A stretch of DNA of 59,131 nt, taken from contig NZ_WNZW01000019.1 in NCBI RefSeq assembly GCF_009725165.1, positions 1 to 59,131 on the forward strand, in the 5' to 3' direction. The stretch is from Paenibacillus woosongensis. Its GTDB lineage: Bacteria > Bacillota > Bacilli > Paenibacillales > Paenibacillaceae. The translations under genes were made by a program, and so were the position numbers. Of this stretch, positions 18,006-26,363 are shown piece by piece (the first letter of the stretch is position 1; each line of letters opens with the position of its first letter). The notes under the pieces are model-generated. The model saw nothing but the letters and a program-made list of their open reading frames with translations, had not been told where the DNA came from and searched no databases.

Positions 18006-18822
18006 CTACTTCAATAGTTTTTTATACTCGGCTTCAGTAATAACGTGCAGCTACCTGTCCGTCTCTGTTCAAGAGTGCAAGCGGGCTGCCCAAAGCATCG
18101 TCCAGGTAGAACAACGTCTCTGGCGCCGTATTGCCTGCGGCTCCGCTGGCTCCCAGTGTTGGCTCCCAATTGTTGCTGGTGTCTGCACTTGGCAGATAGC
18201 TCATGCTGATTCGCTCTTCGCCTGCCCCGTATACGTAGGATTGTTTCCATTTTGTACCGCTAGCATCCGTTGCGAACAATGGCTGAGGCAAGGAAGTTGT
18301 AATATCATTCGTGAAATAGATTTCACTTTGCTGCTTCTTGTATTGTGGTTCCCAGCCAATACGCGATCCTGCTGGGTGCTCTAACAAGTAGCTGTCCTGG
18401 ATATTACCGCTGCCTATCGTAACTCCCATATAGACCCGGTTATCATCCCCGTCATAGCGATATACCGTTTTATCCCCGGAAGGATTGATATGATTGACCA
18501 GTCGATTAGCCGCATCCCAGCCATACGTCTCTAGCACCCGTGGTCCAGCTAAGGCCGCTGCCGAAGGACTGAACAGCAAATCTGCCCCATACACTTGATC
18601 TGTAACTGCCATCTGATCAGGTGCAATATTCGCTAGAGGGTCAAAGTCAAAACTCGTGGCAGGGATAGCCCCAACTTGATTCGTCATGGCCGTCCCCTGC
18701 GCACGGGCATCCTTAGACCATGGAACGCACCCTACTGACAGCAGCACCACCAGAAACAACAGCAATATTTACTTCCCGCCTACATATCGTTGGCGATTGA
18801 ATCCAACCTGCCTTTTTTTCAT
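18006..18822 (-). pseudogene. Degraded Rhs/YD-repeat toxin gene
   Basis: A good ribosome site (GGAGGG) and ATG at 18822 begin a secreted-protein N-terminus, but an in-frame TAA at 18771-18769 stops it after 17 codons. The same frame then resumes with the hydrophobic core of a signal sequence. After about 50 further codons it jumps to an Rhs C-terminal region: YGWDAANRLV, TVYRYDGDDNRVY, then the core-end hallmark FYLDDALGSPLALL. The frame stops at 18034, but a +1 shift continues as ITEAEYKKLLK and stops at 18008-18006, which resembles the extreme end of a toxin tip. Intact secreted Rhs proteins exceed 1500 residues, so most repeats and nearly all of the toxin domain have been lost. Confidence 0.75.
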
Positions 18823-19092
18823 TAGTCCACCCTCCTCACATAGGTTTAATCCGCTTGCAAGTTCAATATAGCAATCGGAGGAATTTTCCCGAGTTAGAGG
18901 ATTTGCGTGAATCAGGTTGATTTTTTATTGAAAAAATAAACACTCTCCGAAGAATATCTATCCTCTTTTCGGATGACTTTCTATCTTTTAACTATCCCAT
19001 AGTCGTTTACCCCGGAAATAAATGGTACACAACTAATCCTGTTTGTCCTCGTCCAACTATATGAACATACCAAACAACAAGGTGATGGACAT

Positions 19093-20181
19093 ATGAAAAA
19101 AAATCAAAACCTGCTGCTGCTCGTGCTTGCAGCGTCGCTGCTGTATGCCGCTCCTGCGCAGGCAGAGGCGGGCGCGCCCGCTCAGGCCGCTAGCCAGACG
19201 CAGGGTCAAGTTCAATCCCAGGCTCAGACGGATTACAAGCCGATCGCCATTTATCTAGACGGCCGCAAGCTTGAGCCTGAAACGCATCCGCTGATCGTGG
19301 ACGGTACGGTACTCGTCCCGATGCGCGGGCTTTTTGAGGCGCAAGGCGCCGAGCTGGTCTGGAACGGTGCCAGCAAGACCCTTAGGGCAACCAAAGACGA
19401 TCTGACACTCACCTACCGGGTAGGAGAGGCCTCCGCCGACCTCAACGGCAAACCGGTGAACCTGTCTGTACCCGGACGGATTTCAGATGGTTATACTTTA
19501 GTGCCGCTGCGGTTCGTCAGCGAAACACTTGGCAGCACGGTAAAATGGACCCCGGAGACAAGAACGGTTCAAATTTCCTCCCCCGTGAATTATGAGACGA
19601 CGGTTCTCTGGGGCGTGAATCTGCGCAGCCGGCCAGACACCGGAGAAGGCTCCGCTACAGGGGAACTGCTTCCTGCCGGCAAGAAAGTTCATATCATCCG
19701 CGAGGTCGATGCCCTTTGGCTGGAGGTGCGCACCGAGGATCAGAAACACGGCTACATCTCAGCTAAGCCAAAATATACCGATTATAAGAGCCCTTCACTT
19801 ATAGAACGGCAAGGGGAGGCCCTGATTGCTTATGGCAAGCAATACTGGGGCACGCCGTATGAATTCGGAGCTGCGCCCGACCAGACGAATACGTTTGACT
19901 GCTCTTCGTTCGTGAAGCGCGTCTTCCAGGATACGCTGGGCATTGAGCTTCCCCGGGTATCCTATAACCAGGCGAAGGCCGGCCAGGAAGTCGGAATCGA
20001 CGAACTGCGTCCCGGAGACCTGCTGTTCTTCAGCTCGCGCGGTTTAGACATTGGACATGTCGGAATTTATGCAGGAGACAACCAGATCCTGCATACATAT
20101 TCGAAGAAGCTGGGCGTGCATATCGGAGAGTTCTCCGGCCAGTGGAAGGAACGATTTGTAACGGCTCGCCGGGTGTTTTAA
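19093..20181 (+). CDS. Secreted NlpC/P60 cell-wall hydrolase with copper-amine-oxidase-N domain
   Basis: This 362-residue exported protein likely cuts peptide stems of peptidoglycan. A signal peptide ends near PAQAEA (residue 26). Residues 50-165 form the copper amine oxidase N-terminal-like domain (LVPMRGLFEAQGAELVW, then LVPLRFVSETLG), widespread in Paenibacillus exported proteins. Residues 170-228 look like an SH3-like segment (VNLRSRPDTG). The NlpC/P60 domain spans about 240-362, with catalytic Cys270 in FDCSSF, His322 in GHVGIY, and the third polar residue His334 in LHTYS. AAGGTGATG precedes the ATG. It is a single-gene unit ended by a strong hairpin. Confidence 0.9.
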   Translation: MKKNQNLLLLVLAASLLYAAPAQAEAGAPAQAASQTQGQVQSQAQTDYKPIAIYLDGRKLEPETHPLIVDGTVLVPMRGLFEAQGAELVWNGASKTLRATKDDLTLTYRVGEASADLNGKPVNLSVPGRISDGYTLVPLRFVSETLGSTVKWTPETRTVQISSPVNYETTVLWGVNLRSRPDTGEGSATGELLPAGKKVHIIREVDALWLEVRTEDQKHGYISAKPKYTDYKSPSLIERQGEALIAYGKQYWGTPYEFGAAPDQTNTFDCSSFVKRVFQDTLGIELPRVSYNQAKAGQEVGIDELRPGDLLFFSSRGLDIGHVGIYAGDNQILHTYSKKLGVHIGEFSGQWKERFVTARRVF

Positions 20182-20186
20182 ACGAA

Positions 20187-20215
20187 AAGGAGCAGCTCTA
20201 TATGAGCTGCTCCTT
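20187..20215 (+). terminator. Terminator of the NlpC/P60 gene
   Basis: AAGGAGCAGCTC and GAGCTGCTCCTT form a perfect 12-base stem with a 5-base loop, followed by a TCTATTTAT stretch. Confidence 0.85.
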
Positions 20216-20307
20216 CTATTTATCCGGTCAGAATGAGATATAATCATTAGCAAGTCTTTCATTCTTAATATTGTTTAACAGGAATAATATTTTTATTGCA
20301 TGTTAGA

Positions 20308-20479
20308 TTTTGTTATATATCCCTATATAACAAAAATTATAATTAAAAAACCTGTTATTTCAAACATTAAAATTCTTAAGCTGATGTTATTTCATTGACG
20401 AACGAAACCTGTAAGGATATTATTTTTGTATTAATATAACAAACCTTATAACATATCAAAGAAAAATATAACAAAAATT
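20308..20479 (+). promoter_or_regulatory. AT-rich leader with repeated ATATAACAAA motif
   Basis: The 390-base gap before the mannan kinase holds no gene. It contains a perfect 12-base inverted repeat, TTTTGTTATATA (20308-20319) and TATATAACAAAA (20324-20335), and two more direct copies, AATATAACAAA at 20433-20443 and AATATAACAAAAATT at 20465-20479. These look like operator sites for an unidentified regulator or parts of a structured leader. Confidence 0.45.
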
Positions 20480-20511
20480 CACGTTTTATCATGGTCATTT
20501 CTATTTCCGCA

Positions 20512-20538
20512 CCCCTTTTCATCAAAGGGGTTGTTTTT
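20512..20538 (+). terminator. Leader terminator or attenuator before the mannan kinase
   Basis: CCCCTTT (20512-20518) pairs with AAAGGGG (20524-20530) and is followed by TTGTTTTT. Because the gene upstream already has its own terminator 300 bases earlier, this hairpin sits in the leader of the kinase gene, 34 bases before its start codon. Confidence 0.6.
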
Positions 20539-20572
20539 ATAGGGCTTTCTGAAGACCAGGGGGGCAGAACAT

Positions 20573-22378
20573 ATGAATTTTATCAGATTGCTAAATGACA
20601 TCAAGCTGAGGAGAAAGCTGTCTTTGACCTTTATCACCGTTGCCGTCGTCCCGCTCCTGATCAGCGGGATATTTCTGACGGGCAAGCTGCGGGAAATTAT
20701 GATAGCGGATGCTTTTGAACAGGCTACGGATAACGTAGAGCGAGTTCGGAAACGAACGGAGGAAGTCATCAAGGTACCGCTGGACATTTCCTATCAGCTC
20801 TCTAACGACAGCCGGATGAAATCCGTGGCAAGCCGCAGTTATGACAGCTATATCGAGGTCATTCAGACCTACCGCCAATATTCTGATATCCGGGATTACA
20901 TTCGGTTATATAAAGAGGTTAAAGGCATCCGGCTTTATACGCCCAACCCGACCATGCTGAATAACTGGGAATTCATGCAGCCCGATGATCAGACCGAGCA
21001 GGCAGAGTGGTATAAGATGGCGCTGAGCAAAAAGGGGCTTGCCGGTTGGGGATACATCGAGGATGAACGGGACCGAGCGAAATACCTGAGTCTAGTACGA
21101 AAAATCAACTTGAACGAGCCTGGTCAGGATAGTGTACTTGTCATCAACGTCAATACGGCGCTGCTCAATTCCATTCTATCTCAAGAATCGTTCTCTACCA
21201 TGATCGTAGATGATCATAACAATATCGTGGCAGCCAACCGTCCAGATTTGTATGGAAAGAACCTCGCCGAAGTACATACCGGGGATGGCATCCTGCAGCA
21301 AAGTGAAGGCAGCTTCGATGCCGATATTGATGGGAAACGTTCCAAAGTCGTTATTTCCAGTCTAGTTCCGGAGACTAGCTGGAATGGGCTGCGCGTCATT
21401 TCCGTGTTTACAGTATCGGACATCGTCCAGGACGCGAACGAGGTTATCCGGCTGGCCACGCTCGTAATTGCAGGCTCTTTGATCATTGCCGTGCTGCTTG
21501 TCTATGCCTCAGCATCCCTTATCACGAGCAGACTGCTGCGACTAAGCAAACATATGTCCAGAGTAGGTACCGGATCAGGCCACTGGGATACTTATCTTGA
21601 CCTGGACGGCAAGGATGAGATCGGACAGCTCTCCAGGCAATTTAACGCTCTTGTCCAACGGATTAGTCAGCTGATGCTGGAAGTCGAAGTGAGTAATCAG
21701 CAAAAGCGGCGGCTGGAGCAAAAGCAAAGTGAGATCAAATTTAAAATGCTAGCGAGTCAGATCAACCCCCATTTCCTGTTCAATACGCTGGAATCGATTC
21801 GTATGGAGGCGCATCTCCGAGGGGAAGAGGATTTGGCGGAGGCGGTCTGGCAGCTCAGCAGTCTGATCCGCAATAGTCTTGAGGTTGGCAACGGCAAGAT
21901 TCGGCTTTCCGATGAATTGAATATGGTACGCTGCTATTTGGAACTGCAAAAGTTCCGGTATGAAGACAGGCTTCTGTATAAACTGGAGATTGCGCAAGGC
22001 ACTGAAGATATTGAGCTTCCGCCACTGATGATCCAGCCGCTGGTGGAGAATTCGATTATTCACGGGCTCGACCACAAGGAGGAAGGATCAACACGGATTA
22101 CCATTCGGACCAAGCTTGGTGAGGATGGCGAGGTATGCGTAGAAATCCAAGACGACGGGGCAGGAATCCCGGCATGGAAGCTGGAGGAATTGCAGCAACA
22201 GTTGAAGGAACAGGAATCGGAGGAGGCCGGGGGACGGATTGGGCTCCGCAACGTGCATGATCGCCTGCAGCTTACTTACGGTCATGCTTCCGGGCTTTCG
22301 ATTGATAGCGAAGAGGGTGAAGGCACTAGAATTACATTTTGCATACCGAGGGGGAACGAGATCGAATGTTTACAGTAA
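20573..22378 (+). CDS. yesM: Sensor histidine kinase (YesM-like), mannan locus
   Basis: This membrane kinase of 601 residues has two membrane segments (about 19-39 and 292-312) enclosing a sensor region of about 250 residues. A HAMP domain follows. The phosphoacceptor histidine lies in QINPHFLFNTLE, typical of the family. The ATPase domain has VENSIIHGL (N box) and DDGAGI (G1 box), with a G2-like stretch IGLRNVHDRL. AGGGGGG precedes the ATG. It overlaps the response regulator gene by 13 bases. Its position directly before the mannanase and transporter genes implies sensing of mannan-derived oligosaccharides. Confidence 0.92.
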   Translation: MNFIRLLNDIKLRRKLSLTFITVAVVPLLISGIFLTGKLREIMIADAFEQATDNVERVRKRTEEVIKVPLDISYQLSNDSRMKSVASRSYDSYIEVIQTYRQYSDIRDYIRLYKEVKGIRLYTPNPTMLNNWEFMQPDDQTEQAEWYKMALSKKGLAGWGYIEDERDRAKYLSLVRKINLNEPGQDSVLVINVNTALLNSILSQESFSTMIVDDHNNIVAANRPDLYGKNLAEVHTGDGILQQSEGSFDADIDGKRSKVVISSLVPETSWNGLRVISVFTVSDIVQDANEVIRLATLVIAGSLIIAVLLVYASASLITSRLLRLSKHMSRVGTGSGHWDTYLDLDGKDEIGQLSRQFNALVQRISQLMLEVEVSNQQKRRLEQKQSEIKFKMLASQINPHFLFNTLESIRMEAHLRGEEDLAEAVWQLSSLIRNSLEVGNGKIRLSDELNMVRCYLELQKFRYEDRLLYKLEIAQGTEDIELPPLMIQPLVENSIIHGLDHKEEGSTRITIRTKLGEDGEVCVEIQDDGAGIPAWKLEELQQQLKEQESEEAGGRIGLRNVHDRLQLTYGHASGLSIDSEEGEGTRITFCIPRGNEIECLQ

Positions 22379-23937
22379 TGATTGTTGATGATGAGCCGAA
22401 ACTTCGCCTGGGGCTGCAATCCTTGATTCCGTGGCAGGAGTTAGGGTACGAGATCATGGCAACGGCAGCCAATGGAAGCGAGGCTCTTCGTGTTGGGGAA
22501 GAGCAGATTCCCGATGTGATGCTGGTCGATATCCGCATGCCTGGCATGGATGGGCTGCAGCTTCTTCAGGAAATCCGCCGTCGCGGCTGGGACACACATG
22601 CTGTCGTACTGAGCGGATACGCCGATTTCGAGTACGCCCGCGAGGCGCTCCAATATGGTGTTGAAGGTTATCTGCTTAAACCTGTCAACAAAGAAGAACT
22701 ATCCACTCTGCTTCGGAAGCTTCACGGGCAGATTTCCGCCGAACGGCTGAAGAAGCGGGTGCATCAGGAAGCAAAATCACAGGAGTGGGCGGTGTATTCC
22801 CTGCTGTCCGGTTCACATGATTTGGTAAACGTTTCCATAGATGAGCTGGCTGAATCGTTAGGAATGGATTGGCCGAAATATCAGATTGTGCTGATCGCTT
22901 TTCCAGGTCTGCATCCAGAAGAGGATGAGCGCATCCGCAGTTTCCGGGAGCGTCTAGTTACAGCGTACGCAGCGGATAGCCAAGGCGTTGTTCTCTATTT
23001 TGCCCCTTATACAGTTCTGCTTCTCGCTAATACGCTGGATGGCGAATTAGGACGGGCCAATCTATACAGAGAACTACAAATGCTGTCTGGAGAGATCCGT
23101 TCCCAAATGGATGTGGCCGCAGGTGAAACGGTTCTGGCGCTGGATCAGATCCCAAATTCCTTCCGTACTGCCCGCTCCCTGCTCGAACGAAGCTTTTTCT
23201 ATGACAAAGGCAGAGTGTTAACATTGGAGACTCCAGAGAGCTATCGCCAGACGGCCTCCTGTTCTAAGGACGAATCCCTGCTGGACGGAGAAGAGGTGTC
23301 CTTTCGCCTCTATTATTTGGTTGATGTCGGACATGCGGGGGCCATCCATTCCTTGCTGGACGAGGCAGCTGGGCTTATGGCGGTTAACGGGAAAGGAGAA
23401 ACAGAGATTCGTGAACAATTCTTCTATCTCGCCAATGAAACGCTGCGAAAAATCTCCCCCCGCCTCTGGTCGGAGTCCATTTATCCAGGGGAACCAGCCC
23501 AATTCCTGGCGGGTATTTACAATCAGCGCTTTATCCGGGATCTTGTCAGCTATGTAACCGCTGTTATGGAAAGGCTGGCCCGCTGCGCAGATTATACCAG
23601 CCGGGACAATGAAATGAAACGCTTGCTGGATTTCATTGAGCGGCATCACTGCGAAAATTTGCGGTTGGAAACGCTGGCAGGACTGTTCAATTATAGCAGT
23701 TCCTATCTGGGTCAGCTTTTCAAAAACCACACAGGAGAATATTTCAACGCCTATCTCGACAGAGTTCGGATTGGCAAAGCGAAGGAACTGCTAACCCAAG
23801 GGTGGAAGGTATATGAGGTGGCAGAAAAGGTAGGATATTCGAACGTAAATTACTTTCACAATAAATTTAAAAAGCTAGAGGGGCAGTCGCCCTCCTCATA
23901 CCAGAAAAAAAGTGTAAGAGATGAATATTTATTGTGA
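22366..23937 (+). CDS. yesN: AraC-type response regulator (YesN-like), mannan locus
   Basis: This 523-residue regulator starts at ATG 22366, which has GAGGGGGAA upstream; an in-frame start 27 bases earlier lacks a site. The receiver domain shows VDDE, aspartate 55 in MLVDIRMPG, LSGYADFEYA and LLKPV. The last 100 residues form an AraC-type DNA-binding domain with FNYSSSYLGQLFKNH and VGYSNVNYFHNKF. Translation is coupled to the kinase by a 13-base overlap. The 64-bp element repeated before the mannanase gene and before the transporter operon is the best candidate for its binding site. Confidence 0.93.
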   Translation: MFTVMIVDDEPKLRLGLQSLIPWQELGYEIMATAANGSEALRVGEEQIPDVMLVDIRMPGMDGLQLLQEIRRRGWDTHAVVLSGYADFEYAREALQYGVEGYLLKPVNKEELSTLLRKLHGQISAERLKKRVHQEAKSQEWAVYSLLSGSHDLVNVSIDELAESLGMDWPKYQIVLIAFPGLHPEEDERIRSFRERLVTAYAADSQGVVLYFAPYTVLLLANTLDGELGRANLYRELQMLSGEIRSQMDVAAGETVLALDQIPNSFRTARSLLERSFFYDKGRVLTLETPESYRQTASCSKDESLLDGEEVSFRLYYLVDVGHAGAIHSLLDEAAGLMAVNGKGETEIREQFFYLANETLRKISPRLWSESIYPGEPAQFLAGIYNQRFIRDLVSYVTAVMERLARCADYTSRDNEMKRLLDFIERHHCENLRLETLAGLFNYSSSYLGQLFKNHTGEYFNAYLDRVRIGKAKELLTQGWKVYEVAEKVGYSNVNYFHNKFKKLEGQSPSSYQKKSVRDEYLL

Positions 23938-23943
23938 AAATTT

Positions 23944-24007
23944 ATGATTGTTTCTGAAATATCTGCGGATTATCGCATGAAATGATGCGAAATTTGTGAT
24001 ATGTCTC
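23944..24007 (+). promoter_or_regulatory. Mannan box, copy 1
   Basis: This 64-bp stretch matches 28686-28749 without gaps (52 of 64 bases). It begins ATGATTGTTTCTGAAAT and ends GATATGTCTC, and contains three GAAAT elements spaced 23 and 10 bases apart. It ends 52 bases before the mannanase start codon. A TATAGT-like -10 follows without a good -35, as expected at an activator-dependent promoter. Confidence 0.7.
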
Positions 24008-24059
24008 TATCCCCCCGCGATGTTTTATAGTGGTAGCACGAGAGGGGGAACGCAGAAAA

Positions 24060-24074
24060 ATGAAAGCGATGTCA
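24060..24074. promoter_or_regulatory. CcpA cre site over the mannanase start codon
   Basis: ATGAAAGCGATGTCA fits all fixed positions of WTGNAANCGNWNNCW and its first three bases are the start codon. The same arrangement occurs at the transporter operon (28801-28815), so it is unlikely to be chance. Confidence 0.7.
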
Positions 24075-26249
24075 AGATCTATGGTGTGTGCTGCGCAGGC
24101 GAGGAGAACATTCTCCATAGTTTTGTTATGCATGATAATTCTGATGGGGATGTCTGGTTCAGTTGCTTCAATAGCCGATGCCTCTTCAACCGGACAAGCT
24201 GCTCTCATGAATATGGAAGGCGCGCCGTCTGTCAGTCCGACTAACAGCATAACGGTTACTTTTGCTAATGCGGTGTTAGAAGGTTACGGTATCGAGAAAC
24301 GCGGTTCTGTCAATGAAGACGATGATACTTTGTATGACGGTGAAGGCTATATCTCTTACTTTTTTGACGAAATTGGAGGCGCTGCAGAACCCGTCGGCAG
24401 TGCAGCTTTTACTGTGGACGCTGCGAAAGCTGGGCTGTATGAGCTGAGTTTAGGCTACTACATCCCCGAAGGCTACGGGGATAAAGTAACCCGTATACAG
24501 ATTAATGGTGAAGGCACCGGAGAGCTGACATTGGATGCGCCGGCAGCAGGTACGGTTCGTGCTGAGAAAATGGTCAGTAAGGTGCTGCTGAACGCGGGAA
24601 ACAATACGATCCAAATTATGCGCGGATGGGGTTACTACGGCATTGAGCATATCAAGCTTGCACCCGCGGATGAAGCACCACTCAGTAACAAGCTGGATGC
24701 AGATGACAGCGTCAAGACTGGCACATTGAACAATCCCGAAGCGACAGCTGAGGCCAGAGCGCTAATGAGCTACTTGCTCAGCCAGTATGGACAGAAAATT
24801 ATCTCTGGACAGCAGACGCTTGAAGATGTGGAGTGGATCAAGCAGCAAACGGGCAAATATCCAGCGATCTTCTCTACAGACTTGATGGATTACTCCCCTT
24901 CCCGCGTCGATCATGGAGCCTCCTCCACTGAGGTCGAGAAAATGATCGAATGGTACAAACGCGGGGGTATTGTGTCTTTATGCTGGCACTGGAATGCCCC
25001 GAAGGGAATCGGCGGCAATGAGCCTGGCAACGAGTGGTGGCGAGGCTTCTACACTGAATTTACAACCTTTGATGTGGAATATGCTCTTAATCATCCGGAT
25101 TCTGAGGACTACCGGCTCCTGATTCGGGACATTGACGCCATCGCAGTTCAGTTGAAGCGATTGCAGGAGGCAAACGTGCCTGTGTTATGGCGACCGCTGC
25201 ATGAGGCGGAGGGCACCTGGTTTTGGTGGGGAGCAAAAGGGCCCGAGCCGGCGAAACAGCTCTATCGTTTAATGTATGATCGGTTAACCAATGATCACAA
25301 GCTGAACAATCTGATCTGGGTGTGGAACTCGGAGAAGAAGGATTGGTATCCGGGAGATGATGTCGTAGATATGGTAAGCGTCGATATTTACAACCCTGCA
25401 GGCGACTATAATCCGAGCATCGCAAAATATGAAGCGCTTGTATCTTTGGCGGACAACAAGAAGATGGCTGCACTAGCGGAGAATGGGCCTATTCCGGATC
25501 CGGATGCTCTTCAGGAGTATGGCGCCGACTGGAGCTTCTTTAGTACCTGGACCGGCGACTACATCAGGGATGGCAAGACAAATACGATAGAACATTTGAA
25601 GAAGGTATATCAACACGATTACGTCATTACTCTCGACGAACTCCCGGCAGACCTGTACTCCAATCTTGATGATAAGGCTGAGAATGGCGAATCAGCAGGG
25701 ATGACCGAAGCCAATGGACAGGAAAACAATTCGGAGGACGACAATGTCATCAGCATGGAGCCAAAAAACAGCTTCACGGATCTCGAAGGCCATTGGGCGA
25801 AGAACGACATTGAGCTGATGTTAAACAAGAAGATTGTTTTCGGGATTAGCCACGGACAATTTGCGCCGGATCGTCCAATTACGCGTGCCGAAGTCGCTGT
25901 GCTTATGGCTAGGGCGATGGGTCTTGATGCACAACCAGCAGCGGGCAAGTTCTCTGATGTCGCGAAGACGAGCTGGTACGCAAGCGCTGTTGAAGCTGTA
26001 AACGAAGCGGGAATCATGGACGGCTATGCTGACGGTAATTTCCAGCCGCATGCTCAGGTTACACAGGAGCAGTTGGCGGTATTGATCGTTCGCGCTGCAG
26101 CCCTTGCAGGTCAGCCACTTACTGAGACAGAGTATTCTCTGGCAGGAGTAACTTCAGAACGGTTTGCACCGCAGGAATGGGTGAATCGCGCGCAAGCTGT
26201 CGTCGTCATCAAGCGTCTAATGATGGATTTGAATCTCATCCATGCTTGA
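24060..26249 (+). CDS. S-layer-anchored GH26 beta-mannanase with CBM35-like module
   Basis: This secreted enzyme of 729 residues cuts beta-1,4-mannan at the cell surface. Start 24060 has GAGAGGGGG upstream. After a long signal peptide (to about 42) comes a CBM35-like module (about 62-205), then the GH26 domain (about 225-545). The acid/base glutamate lies in WRPLHEAEGTWFWWG (about residue 382) and the likely nucleophile in ALAENGP (about 474). Three SLH units follow: the first carries TRAE, the second TQEQ, and the third is shortened to about 35 residues with NRAQ, lacking its middle helix region. The GH36 gene follows on the same strand, and together they could degrade galactomannan. Confidence 0.92.
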   Translation: MKAMSRSMVCAAQARRTFSIVLLCMIILMGMSGSVASIADASSTGQAALMNMEGAPSVSPTNSITVTFANAVLEGYGIEKRGSVNEDDDTLYDGEGYISYFFDEIGGAAEPVGSAAFTVDAAKAGLYELSLGYYIPEGYGDKVTRIQINGEGTGELTLDAPAAGTVRAEKMVSKVLLNAGNNTIQIMRGWGYYGIEHIKLAPADEAPLSNKLDADDSVKTGTLNNPEATAEARALMSYLLSQYGQKIISGQQTLEDVEWIKQQTGKYPAIFSTDLMDYSPSRVDHGASSTEVEKMIEWYKRGGIVSLCWHWNAPKGIGGNEPGNEWWRGFYTEFTTFDVEYALNHPDSEDYRLLIRDIDAIAVQLKRLQEANVPVLWRPLHEAEGTWFWWGAKGPEPAKQLYRLMYDRLTNDHKLNNLIWVWNSEKKDWYPGDDVVDMVSVDIYNPAGDYNPSIAKYEALVSLADNKKMAALAENGPIPDPDALQEYGADWSFFSTWTGDYIRDGKTNTIEHLKKVYQHDYVITLDELPADLYSNLDDKAENGESAGMTEANGQENNSEDDNVISMEPKNSFTDLEGHWAKNDIELMLNKKIVFGISHGQFAPDRPITRAEVAVLMARAMGLDAQPAAGKFSDVAKTSWYASAVEAVNEAGIMDGYADGNFQPHAQVTQEQLAVLIVRAAALAGQPLTETEYSLAGVTSERFAPQEWVNRAQAVVVIKRLMMDLNLIHA

Positions 26250-26267
26250 TTCAATCGCCTAATTAAT

Positions 26268-26323
26268 AAGAAGTCCGCTAGCTGTGGGTCATGCGCCTAA
26301 TTTAATAGCTAGCGATCTTCTTT
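26268..26323 (+). terminator. Intercistronic hairpin between GH26 and GH36 genes
   Basis: CGCTAGCT (26276-26283) pairs with AGCTAGCG (26307-26314), extended by AAGAAG and CTTCTT outside an internal mismatch. The T-run after it is poor (TTTGTAA), so it may give partial termination or protect the upstream mRNA. Confidence 0.5.
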
Positions 26324-26363
26324 GTAATGCCCAAAATATACACAAATATGGAGTGAACATATA

